8,072 bases of DNA from Bacteroidetes bacterium UBA1860 (lineage in GTDB: Bacteria > Bacteroidota > Rhodothermia > Balneolales > Balneolaceae), in assembly GCA_002338335.1 (NCBI GenBank), contig DDIC01000085.1:5492-13563 (forward strand). The letters are read 5' to 3'. A program made the position numbers and the translations under genes. Below are positions 1 to 6,714 of the stretch, in pieces. Every line of letters begins with the position of its first letter. The stretch's first letter is position 1. The notes under the pieces are model-generated. The model saw only the letters and a program-made list of their open reading frames with translations, was not told the DNA's origin and searched no databases.

Positions 1-1
1 T

Positions 2-127
2 GAGCCGTTTGCGGCAGGAACACATGCTATTACTCTTGATGCAACTTCTTTGTCAAGTGGCCTCTATATGGTCAGAATGCAAGCAGGACGTTTTGTGGCG
101 ACTCAACACGTTACATTGATAAAGTAA
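2..127 (+). CDS. C-terminal end of a T9SS-secreted protein (type A sorting domain), 5' truncated by window edge
   Basis: This is the last 41 codons and TAA stop of a gene that begins outside the window. The visible residues have the layout of a Bacteroidota type A C-terminal sorting domain. A short strand (GTHAITLDATSL) leads to the hallmark SSGLYMVRMQAG turn and strand, and the chain ends in a strand with a terminal lysine (HVTLIK). In the known system this domain carries proteins across the outer membrane through T9SS and is then removed. The passenger domain is not visible, so its function is unknown (enzyme, adhesin or other). The next gene converges on it from the right after 59 nt. I am fairly sure of the domain class because the spacing of LD, SGLY and the basic end is typical, although only about half of the usual 70-80 residues is present. 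Confidence 0.8.
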   Translation, partial: EPFAAGTHAITLDATSLSSGLYMVRMQAGRFVATQHVTLIK

Positions 128-186
128 CTCAAGTGCTACGAACCTTATAGAATAAATTATTACTCAGAGGCGCTTGCGATGGATTT

Positions 187-1647
187 CTATAAATCCCGCT
201 GAAGAATCCCGCCGCTAAGCCATAGCTGAAGTTGTCGATAATAGACGCTATAATAGCCTTGACTACGCAGCAATAGGTAGTTATTGAAAGGGAAAAACTC
301 GTTTTTCACTTTGGGCTGCTCAAAGATGAAATTCGTCTCTGGATCGCTTCGATCATACGAATAAGACCATCTCATTACATTTACCTGACGCTCAACATAC
401 CAAGGTTGGCCAAAAAGAACATACATCATACCTGCATCTGTCTTCCATCCTTCCTTGAAGTTTGAGAACTGTTTATTTGCCTCTTCTACGCGTTGATAAT
501 ACTTCTCTAGAGTCAAACCTGCATCGCTGAGACTCTGCACGTTAGAGAGCCAAAATCGATCGACCGCTTCCTTGAGTTGCGTGTCATCCTCAATCGCCAT
601 CATCGTTTCATATTCATCTTCCTTCAAAAGATAAACAAGGGGTTCTGCAAGTTCTCTAGGGGTTCGCAAAAAGGGGTAGTTCTCACTTTTGATGGCAAAC
701 TCTCGTGCCTTGTATAGGAGACTTTCTTCGTCTTCGGTGGGTTCTTGTTCTCCTTCATAGATTAGCACTTCAAATCGATAATTTCCTCTGGAAAGGGGGT
801 CCACTGGAATTTCGAGGAGCACACTTCCTTCTTGTTGGAGGACTCGGTCGGTTTGGCGAACAATTTCGTACTCATCGTACTCAATCCCTTTGTAGGGAAG
901 GGATGAATTACCATAGTTATTGAACTGCATGGGGCGAGCAGGGCTAGCATCTGAGCGAAATCTCAAGAGTCTTGTTTGGATCCATAGAGGAGACTCACTC
1001 GATTGGTTTGTCAACTGTGTGAGAAACAGTAAGGAATCGACTTTGGAAGGGACATCATAACTGTTGATTGGCAAAAACGTGGGCTGATCTCCATCTTGAT
1101 CGACTTGGAGCCCTTCCATGCGAATGGTCGCTAAGTTATTCTCAGGCGCCTCAGGATTGGGTATAAAGGTTGTCTCCGAGCTAGAGGATACTTTGTTGGA
1201 ATTTAGATCGGTAATCGAGATCGTCACGGTATAACGACCGGGATCCATATCAAGCGTCCTTTCATAGGTATCCACTTCGTCGGCTTGTTGCTGCAGCGGG
1301 TTGTAAAGAACTTCAATCGTTTCTTGCACCGTGCGACTAAACGATGGATCGGTCACGCCAACAATCCGCACTTCCATTAGTAGGCGTGCTTTGGAGGTGT
1401 CATTTAGCGATCGGTAAATCAAACTGGGCTTGACAATCTCAGCTGACACACGGATGAAGCCTTGATCCTCCTCATCCAAAAATCCTATCGCAGAAGCTAA
1501 TATTTCTGGGAATCCAGGCTGAAAAACATACGACGAACCGCGCTCTATATCTGGGTTAACGCTCCGTGTGCAGGCACTACTTAGTGCAATGAGTGCCATC
1601 AGTAGCACAAACAGGAGGGGCGAATGCATGGTGGATTGCTTAATCAT
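187..1647 (-). CDS. GWxTD-domain lipoprotein of unknown function
   Basis: This predicts a 486-residue protein from the ATG at 1647. The N-terminus is a lipoprotein signal: a lysine at residue 3, a hydrophobic core at about 10-22, and a lipobox LSSAC with the acylated Cys at 26. The mature protein should be anchored in the envelope. Residues 60-320 look mostly beta-stranded, with segments such as PGRYTVTISITDL and RGNYRFEVLIYEG that suggest two Ig-like or sandwich domains. Residues 330-395 look helical. The C-terminus carries the family hallmark GWKTD at 400-404, then MMYVLFGQP, an aromatic WSYSYDR stretch and a conserved FEQPKVKNEFFPF-type end. GWxTD proteins are common in Bacteroidota and Acidobacteriota, and I know of no assigned function. 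A TTG at 1662 and an ATG at 1629 are alternative starts. I prefer 1647 because it gives a charged n-region, but no Shine-Dalgarno sequence decides it. It is transcribed divergently from pyk. Confidence 0.88.
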   Translation of the reverse strand: MIKQSTMHSPLLFVLLMALIALSSACTRSVNPDIERGSSYVFQPGFPEILASAIGFLDEEDQGFIRVSAEIVKPSLIYRSLNDTSKARLLMEVRIVGVTDPSFSRTVQETIEVLYNPLQQQADEVDTYERTLDMDPGRYTVTISITDLNSNKVSSSSETTFIPNPEAPENNLATIRMEGLQVDQDGDQPTFLPINSYDVPSKVDSLLFLTQLTNQSSESPLWIQTRLLRFRSDASPARPMQFNNYGNSSLPYKGIEYDEYEIVRQTDRVLQQEGSVLLEIPVDPLSRGNYRFEVLIYEGEQEPTEDEESLLYKAREFAIKSENYPFLRTPRELAEPLVYLLKEDEYETMMAIEDDTQLKEAVDRFWLSNVQSLSDAGLTLEKYYQRVEEANKQFSNFKEGWKTDAGMMYVLFGQPWYVERQVNVMRWSYSYDRSDPETNFIFEQPKVKNEFFPFNNYLLLRSQGYYSVYYRQLQLWLSGGILQRDL

Positions 1648-1743
1648 AATCGAAAAGTGCAAAAAAACGACATGAACCCCAATAAGGACTCATGAAAGAG
1701 GAACAGATAGTTGTATTTTAAACAAACACAAAAAAGACGAATT
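1648..1743. promoter_or_regulatory. Divergent intergenic region between the GWxTD gene and pyk; tentative promoter
   Basis: These 96 nt separate the start codons of two divergent genes and should hold promoters for both. On the - strand a TTTTTTG (complement of 1729-1735) lies 19 nt upstream of TATCTGTT (complement of 1702-1709). This is a loose match to the Bacteroidota -33 TTTG / -7 TAnnTTTG pattern and could serve the GWxTD gene. On the + strand I see no convincing promoter pair for pyk, only an A-rich leader (about 1721-1743) of the sort that replaces Shine-Dalgarno sequences in this phylum. The box assignment is a guess from a short motif. Confidence 0.3.
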
Positions 1744-3174
1744 ATGATCCGACACACAAAAATTGTTTGCACGATTGGCCCTGCGACCCGTAATGAAGAG
1801 AGTATAGAGCGCTTGATCGATGTTGGAATGAATGTGGCTCGCCTGAATTTCTCTCATGGTAGTCATCAAGACCATAAAGAGACGGTGGATTGGGTTCGGT
1901 CGATTGCCGCGAAAAAAGGGAAGGCCATTTCCATATTGATGGATCTACAAGGGCCTAAAATCCGTGTGGGGCAGATGAAAGAGGGTGCTCAGAAGGTTGA
2001 AGCAGGACAAGAGCTAATCATTACCTCGTCAGATATTGAAGGCACATCCACAATCATCCCGATCGATTTTCCAGAATTACCTCGGGATGCGTCTGTTGGT
2101 GATACCATACTGATTGATGATGGATTATTAGAATTGCGCGTGACGGCCAAAGACAAAGGCAAAGGCGAATTGACGACGGAGGTGGTTGTAGGAGGTCTCT
2201 TAAAGTCACGCAAGGGGGTGAATTTGCCCAATGTAGCGATCCAAACATCTCCCATTACCGAGAAAGACTTCGAGGACCTAAAATTTGGTCTTTCTCTAGG
2301 GGTAGACTTTGTTGCACTCTCTTTTGTGAGAAGCCCTCGCGAAATCCAGGAGATTGTCTCAAGAGTGCGTGCAGAGGGGTCTCAAGCAGGAGTCATTGCA
2401 AAGATTGAGAAACCCGAAGCGATCCCTGTGATTGATGATATTATTGAGGAATCTGATGGAATTATGGTTGCCCGAGGAGATTTAGGGATTGAGATTCCCA
2501 GCGAGCAGGTGCCCATTATTCAAAAGCTAATTATTGATCGCTGTCGAGCTGCTGGAAAGCCTGTCATTACAGCGACTCAAATGCTTGATTCTATGATTTC
2601 TAATCCTCGGCCGACCCGTGCTGAGAGCTCTGACGTCGCAAACGCGATTATGGATGGGACCGATGCAGTGATGCTTTCTGGTGAAACGGCAGCAGGTGAG
2701 TACCCTTTTGAGTCGGTGGCTGTAATGGATCGAATCGCGCGAAATGTCGAGGAAAATTATCCTGCGCTCTATAATAGTCTTGGATTTAAAAAACCCGATT
2801 GGGAAGAGAAGCAAGTCATTGAGTCTGTAGCCTACTCTTGCGTTTCTATGGCAGAAAACGTGGGTGCAGTCGCGATTGCAACAATCACGCACTCAGGCTC
2901 CACAGCTCGCAGGATTTCGAAATTTAGACCAAACGTGCCCATTATTGCGTTTACGGATGAAGATATCGTACGACATCAGCTCAATCTTGCCTGGGGAGTG
3001 CAATGTATGAGGGTGAAAGAGCTGTTTGACACCGATCAAAGCATCACACGTATGGAAGAAGCGCTCAAAGAAAAAGGGATCGTTGAGGTAGGTCAACGAG
3101 TGATATTTGCAACGGGTATGCCAATATCAAAACGTGGTCGTACCAATATGGTGATGGTCAAAACCATTGAATAG
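1744..3174 (+). CDS. pyk: Pyruvate kinase
   Basis: This is a 476-residue enzyme that transfers phosphate from phosphoenolpyruvate to ADP, giving ATP and pyruvate in the last step of glycolysis in the cytoplasm. The length is normal for bacterial pyruvate kinase. Visible motifs, in order, are TKIVCTIGPA (5-14), the active-site RLNFSHGS (33-40), DLQGPKIR (68-74) leading into the B domain (about 70-165), and the signature IAKIEKPEA with catalytic Lys220 and metal-ligand Glu222. These are followed by ARGDLG with Asp246, TATQMLDSM (276-284), PTRAE (290-294) and DGTDAVMLSGETAAG (304-318). A complete C-terminal allosteric domain follows, with THSGST (382-387) at the usual effector-phosphate loop. 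The ATG at 1744 is chosen because the protein then begins just before the conserved TKIVCTIGPA; a TTG at 1711 would add an atypical basic extension. Four nt separate its stop from the next gene, so the two are probably cotranscribed. Confidence 0.97.
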   Translation: MIRHTKIVCTIGPATRNEESIERLIDVGMNVARLNFSHGSHQDHKETVDWVRSIAAKKGKAISILMDLQGPKIRVGQMKEGAQKVEAGQELIITSSDIEGTSTIIPIDFPELPRDASVGDTILIDDGLLELRVTAKDKGKGELTTEVVVGGLLKSRKGVNLPNVAIQTSPITEKDFEDLKFGLSLGVDFVALSFVRSPREIQEIVSRVRAEGSQAGVIAKIEKPEAIPVIDDIIEESDGIMVARGDLGIEIPSEQVPIIQKLIIDRCRAAGKPVITATQMLDSMISNPRPTRAESSDVANAIMDGTDAVMLSGETAAGEYPFESVAVMDRIARNVEENYPALYNSLGFKKPDWEEKQVIESVAYSCVSMAENVGAVAIATITHSGSTARRISKFRPNVPIIAFTDEDIVRHQLNLAWGVQCMRVKELFDTDQSITRMEEALKEKGIVEVGQRVIFATGMPISKRGRTNMVMVKTIE

Positions 3175-3178
3175 AGTT

Positions 3179-5548
3179 ATGAGACTCGGTTCCGCTGGTC
3201 GATTATGGTTGATGGCTCTCGCTTCAGTCGTGCTGTTGCAAGGGTGTTCTACTCGTGTTGGGAAGCTTTACTTTGATTTCCGTGCATATTTCAACACGTA
3301 TTACAATGCGCAAGACTTTTTTGAGCTAGGGCTTGAAAAAAACATACCAGAGCCAACGATTCCCGCTCCAGGAAATCTCATCCGAGTGTTTGATCCCCCA
3401 GGAGCAGGAGGGAAGGGTGAGTTTGACCTGACGATCCAAAAAGCAGCGTCGATTCTGCGAGATCATGAGCACTCCTCTTATGTATTGCCTTCTGTGTTGT
3501 TGATTGGCAAGGCGTATTTCTATCGAGGGGAATACTTTGCGGCCATTCAAAAGTTTCAGGAACTGCGGACACTTGATGGGACGGGGCGTTATGGGCAAGA
3601 GGCCGTCTTCTGGCAATCTAGAACGCTTTATGAGATGGGGAATCATCTTGAGGCGATTGAGTTCACAGAGCAGGCCCTACTTGAAGGGAACTGGATTCCT
3701 TCTATTGAGTCCAAAACCGCGCTCATCCTCGCAGAGCATCATACAATTGCTGGGGATATTGCAACAGCGGTCGATTTACTCACCCTTACCATCGAACAGT
3801 TTGATGATGATCGATTGCGCCCTAGGGCACAGTTTTTGTTTGCACAGATGCTAGAGCAGGAGGGTGATTATGCCTTTGCTGCGGAGGTCTATCGTGATGT
3901 AGCGGCGTCCAAGACCATCTTCGAATTGCAGTATCTAGCTCGTAAAAATCAGGCTGCAGCACTGCGAAAATTGGGGGAACGAGAAGCCTCTTTGGAACTT
4001 CTTACGGAGATGTTTGAGGATGATAAGTACAGGGATCAATTCCCTGAAATCAGGCTTGAAATTGGGTTGTCCTTGGTCGATTCGACGAGTGGGGAGTCCA
4101 TAGAGGAATCGATTCAGTGGCATCAACAGACCCTTAGAATGGATCCTCGACGACTGCGTAACGGTACACTTCCACCCGAATTCCGTGCACAATCATACTC
4201 CGCGATTGCAGATCTATACCGATCACAAAAAAACTACACGATGGCAGCAGCGTATTATGATTCAGCCAGTCAGGTGCCCATTAATCGTCTTCGCGTCCCA
4301 CCAAGCTACCAACCTCAAGAAACGGCCCAGATCTATGGTGAGTTTTTGTCACTCTCAACGCAATTGTCCCATGCAGATAGTTTGCTAACTTTGGCCGACT
4401 TGGATTCAGCGTCTCTCCAGGAAAAAATTACCCAGCTTCGTGAAACCAGAGCCATTGCTTGGAGGGAGGAGCAAAAACAAAAGCAGGAAGCAGGGGAATC
4501 ACTCGTTATTATTGACGCCTCTAGGGGTGATCAAGATGGAACAACAGACAGTGAGTATGGTTTTTTGTCTCATCTAAATCCTGAAAGGGTTGCTGACGTA
4601 CAGGTACAATTTCAGGCATTATGGCGTGGAAGACCCTTATCGGATGGGTGGCGTTCTGCAGCCATTGCCCAAGCATTAAATGCCACACCAGATCCTGTTA
4701 TGAGTGGCCAGGAAGAGGGTGGTGCTGTCACAGGTGTGGTTTCGGGAGAAGGCGAGTCTGAAGTGGATCCACTTGAGGATATTGACCTAGAGACGTACGT
4801 GCCACCTGATAATCAACTCGGAATTGATCTACAAGAAATCCCGCTTGATTCTGCCATTCGTGAACAAATGACCGCATCCATGGCGATGTGGAATTATGAG
4901 CTGGCTACGCTGTATTATCTATCTTTGCAAGAGCCACAACGAGCAAAAGAGCATTATGTAGATGTAGTGCGTGATGCAACGGACCCTGATATACGGAGTC
5001 GAGCCCTCTATGTGCTCACAGAGATTTATCAAGCCGAGGGAGATCGAGATCAGGCTGCCGAGCTCGCGGAGCAGGCTATCGAGATAGGGGCTGTGGATGC
5101 GATTGTACGTCGGTTAGTGAGTGAATTTGGAGATGGATTGACCGTTGCGGCACCGGTGGATAGTCAGATGGTGCGTGACTCACTTGCCTGGGCACAGCAG
5201 CAACGCGATGAGCAATCATTGCGCGTCTTGATTGATTCAGCAAAACAAGTCGATTCGGCTGGATTTGCGACTCAACAGTTTGTGGATTCGGCCTGGGTAG
5301 ATGTACGAGGTGCTATTCAAGCCTATGTGGATACCTACACCAGTCCTGAATCCAAAGCGCAATTGGACACAGATCGACGAAATCGATGGCAATCCGTACT
5401 AGAGTATCTCACTGTGGCTGATTCTATGATTCAAAAGCACTACGGTACGTTTAATCTTCCAGAAAAAGAGGTGGAAGTACCAGTCGCTGATTCCGTACGC
5501 GCCGATTCCGTAGTCCCAGATTCCGTAGTCGCTGATTCGTTAGAGTAA
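3179..5548 (+). CDS. TPR lipoprotein resembling T9SS component PorW/SprE
   Basis: This predicts a 789-residue envelope lipoprotein. Its signal peptide has basic residues (R2, R8), a hydrophobic core and a lipobox LLQGC with Cys23. After the Cys, the stretch FRAYFNTYYNAQDFFELG (about 34-51) matches the pattern after the lipid anchor in PorW/SprE proteins (YN..yN...A...G). Helical TPR-like repeats fill about 85-280 and 335-400. Residues 459-491 read YGFLSHLNPERV, then FQALWRGRPLSDGWR, which parallels the F.F.NP..V...FQ..WG.R.L.D.WR signature I recall for SprE/PorW. More TPRs lie at 570-640. The tail is acidic and Asp-Ser rich. PorW/SprE is needed for T9SS secretion and, in gliding species, for motility. 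The assignment is from remembered motifs, not alignment; a generic TPR lipoprotein is the alternative. The ATG at 3179 is 4 nt after pyk and gives a clean signal peptide. The 3' end overlaps pyrD by 9 nt, tail to tail. Confidence 0.72.
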   Translation: MRLGSAGRLWLMALASVVLLQGCSTRVGKLYFDFRAYFNTYYNAQDFFELGLEKNIPEPTIPAPGNLIRVFDPPGAGGKGEFDLTIQKAASILRDHEHSSYVLPSVLLIGKAYFYRGEYFAAIQKFQELRTLDGTGRYGQEAVFWQSRTLYEMGNHLEAIEFTEQALLEGNWIPSIESKTALILAEHHTIAGDIATAVDLLTLTIEQFDDDRLRPRAQFLFAQMLEQEGDYAFAAEVYRDVAASKTIFELQYLARKNQAAALRKLGEREASLELLTEMFEDDKYRDQFPEIRLEIGLSLVDSTSGESIEESIQWHQQTLRMDPRRLRNGTLPPEFRAQSYSAIADLYRSQKNYTMAAAYYDSASQVPINRLRVPPSYQPQETAQIYGEFLSLSTQLSHADSLLTLADLDSASLQEKITQLRETRAIAWREEQKQKQEAGESLVIIDASRGDQDGTTDSEYGFLSHLNPERVADVQVQFQALWRGRPLSDGWRSAAIAQALNATPDPVMSGQEEGGAVTGVVSGEGESEVDPLEDIDLETYVPPDNQLGIDLQEIPLDSAIREQMTASMAMWNYELATLYYLSLQEPQRAKEHYVDVVRDATDPDIRSRALYVLTEIYQAEGDRDQAAELAEQAIEIGAVDAIVRRLVSEFGDGLTVAAPVDSQMVRDSLAWAQQQRDEQSLRVLIDSAKQVDSAGFATQQFVDSAWVDVRGAIQAYVDTYTSPESKAQLDTDRRNRWQSVLEYLTVADSMIQKHYGTFNLPEKEVEVPVADSVRADSVVPDSVVADSLE
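5480..5539 (+). repeat. Four tandem 15-nt in-frame repeats at the 3' end of the TPR lipoprotein gene
   Basis: Four consecutive 15-nt units encode PVADS, VRADS, VVPDS and VVADS, just before the final LE and stop. The unit boundaries at 5480, 5495, 5510 and 5525 are exact. Each unit ends in GATTC(C/G), and the last three begin GTA. Being a multiple of three, gain or loss of a unit would keep the reading frame. The repeated segment should be a flexible acidic tail. Confidence 0.85.
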
Positions 5549-6658
5549 TTGCCCAGCTGTCTTTGGCGAAAGGCGATCGACCCCTTTTTGGCGCATTATG
5601 TGCTCTAAATCCTTGACGATTTGCTGCACGATGGCTGGCCCTTCATACACCAAGCCGGTATATAGTTGCACCAATGCAGCCCCAGCCGCCATCTTCTCCA
5701 AAACATCTTGAGCACTAGAAACCCCACCAATCCCTATAATGGGGTAGGAGGTCATGGAGGCTAACCACTCAATGCGTTGCGTGCTCCAGGCGGAGATGGC
5801 TCGACCACTAAGCCCCCCTTTACCCATGGCAGTGACCCGACTGGAGGGCTCTTGAAGACCATCACGTCTAGTGGATGTGTTGCTCATCACAAACCCCTGA
5901 ATCCAAGGTGTAGAATGGGCAAGATCTACAATCTCCGACAGCATCTCTTTCTCTAAATCGCAGGATAATTTTAAGAGTATGGGAGGTGTCGATATAGAGT
6001 CAGAGGAGGTGTGTTCAATTATCTTATTCAATCCTTGAACCAGAGCTGAGAGAGAGTCAGGATTTTCAAAGGTTTTTCCCTCGGCTGTATTTGGACAAGA
6101 GACATTCAGTGTAATGAGGTCAGCGCCTCCCCAGCGAAGTGTGTGCGAGAGGCTTGCTGCATAATCTAGAATGCCGTCCTCACCAAGAATGGTGGGATCA
6201 TGAGTCTTGGCAATATTTACAGATAGTGGAATCGATGGGGAAAAGGCACTTAAATGGTGCAATACGGAAGGTGTTCCGCTATTATTTAATCCCATCCGGT
6301 TAATCAAAGAGGCATCGGCTTTGAGTCGAAAGCTTCGTGGGGTTGGGTTTCCCTTGGATGGTCTTGCCGTCATACTGCCAATGTCGAGATGGCTAAAACC
6401 CAAGCGTTCCATTAAAGGGACGAGCTGACCCTCTTTGTCAAATCCTGCTGCGAGTCCAACTGGGTGGGCAAAGGTCAATCCCCAAAGTGTTGTCGAAAGA
6501 TAAGTTGACGCGTTAAATGTGCGCTTAACTCCAACAGCCGGAAGAAAATGTTGAGTCCAAGGATGGCGAACAGACCATGCAGCGCCCTTGATGGTGAGCT
6601 CGTGAGCCTGGTCACTCGATAATGAAAATAGGAGGGGACGTAATAGGGTCTGATACAT
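5540..6658 (-). CDS. pyrD: Dihydroorotate dehydrogenase, quinone-type (class 2) architecture
   Basis: This is a 372-residue FMN enzyme that oxidises dihydroorotate to orotate in pyrimidine synthesis. Class 2 enzymes pass electrons to membrane quinone. The class 2 N-terminal helical segment is present (YQTLLRPLLFSLSSDQAHEL, 2-21). It is followed by GLAAGFDKEG (68-77), DIGSMTARPSKGNPTPRSFR (92-111), NRMGLNN (120-126), SVNIAKT (146-152), KLSCDL (230-235), SNTSTRRDGL (259-268), GGLSGR (281-286), GIGGVSS (309-315) and the FMN-phosphate end LVQLYTGLVYEGP (329-341). The catalytic loop reads LNVSCPNT (184-191). Residue 188 is Cys, where class 2 enzymes such as E. coli PyrD have Ser and class 1 enzymes have Cys. 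The ATG at 6658 places the N-terminus where family members begin; a GTG at 6703 would add 15 unlikely residues. It is convergent with the TPR gene and divergent from pabB. Confidence 0.95.
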   Translation of the reverse strand: MYQTLLRPLLFSLSSDQAHELTIKGAAWSVRHPWTQHFLPAVGVKRTFNASTYLSTTLWGLTFAHPVGLAAGFDKEGQLVPLMERLGFSHLDIGSMTARPSKGNPTPRSFRLKADASLINRMGLNNSGTPSVLHHLSAFSPSIPLSVNIAKTHDPTILGEDGILDYAASLSHTLRWGGADLITLNVSCPNTAEGKTFENPDSLSALVQGLNKIIEHTSSDSISTPPILLKLSCDLEKEMLSEIVDLAHSTPWIQGFVMSNTSTRRDGLQEPSSRVTAMGKGGLSGRAISAWSTQRIEWLASMTSYPIIGIGGVSSAQDVLEKMAAGAALVQLYTGLVYEGPAIVQQIVKDLEHIMRQKGVDRLSPKTAGQLL

Positions 6659-6714
6659 GCATTCAAAGTACGTTGATTTTACTTTACCTTGAAACGGTTC
6701 CACTACAACAATCT
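6659..6714. promoter_or_regulatory. Divergent pyrD-pabB intergenic region
   Basis: These 56 nt lie between the start codons of pyrD (leftward) and pabB (rightward) and should contain overlapping promoters for both. I could not place a credible -33/-7 or -35/-10 pair on either strand. Neither start is preceded by a Shine-Dalgarno sequence. The region is called only from gene orientation. Confidence 0.35.

Noticed and set aside
128..186. Search for a bidirectional terminator between the cargo gene tail and the GWxTD gene
   Set aside because: Only a weak AT palindrome around 151-161 and a CGC-TT-GCG element with too small a loop were found.
1711..1743. TTG start giving an 11-residue extension of pyruvate kinase
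   Set aside because: The extension is basic and atypical, and the ATG at 1744 sits just before the conserved TKIVCTIGPA motif.
2527..2892. 121-codon open frame on the - strand within pyk
   Set aside because: It lies wholly antisense to a highly conserved enzyme, its translation is rich in Arg, His and Cys with no recognisable domain, and it is best explained as a by-product of pyk codon use.
3167..3178. TTG start of the TPR lipoprotein overlapping the end of pyk
   Set aside because: The ATG at 3179 gives a proper lipoprotein signal, and the extra four residues add nothing recognisable.
5559..5574. Six-pair hairpin GTCTTT-GGCG-AAAGGC just past the TPR gene, considered as a terminator
   Set aside because: It includes a G-T pair, is AT-rich in the inner stem, lies inside pyrD coding sequence, and the T run begins about ten bases later instead of directly after the stem.
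6622..6714. Upstream in-frame ATG extending pabB by 31 residues
   Set aside because: It would overlap the start of the divergent pyrD gene by 37 nt, and the added residues resemble no PabB N-terminus. The ATG at 6715 leaves a normal divergent gap.
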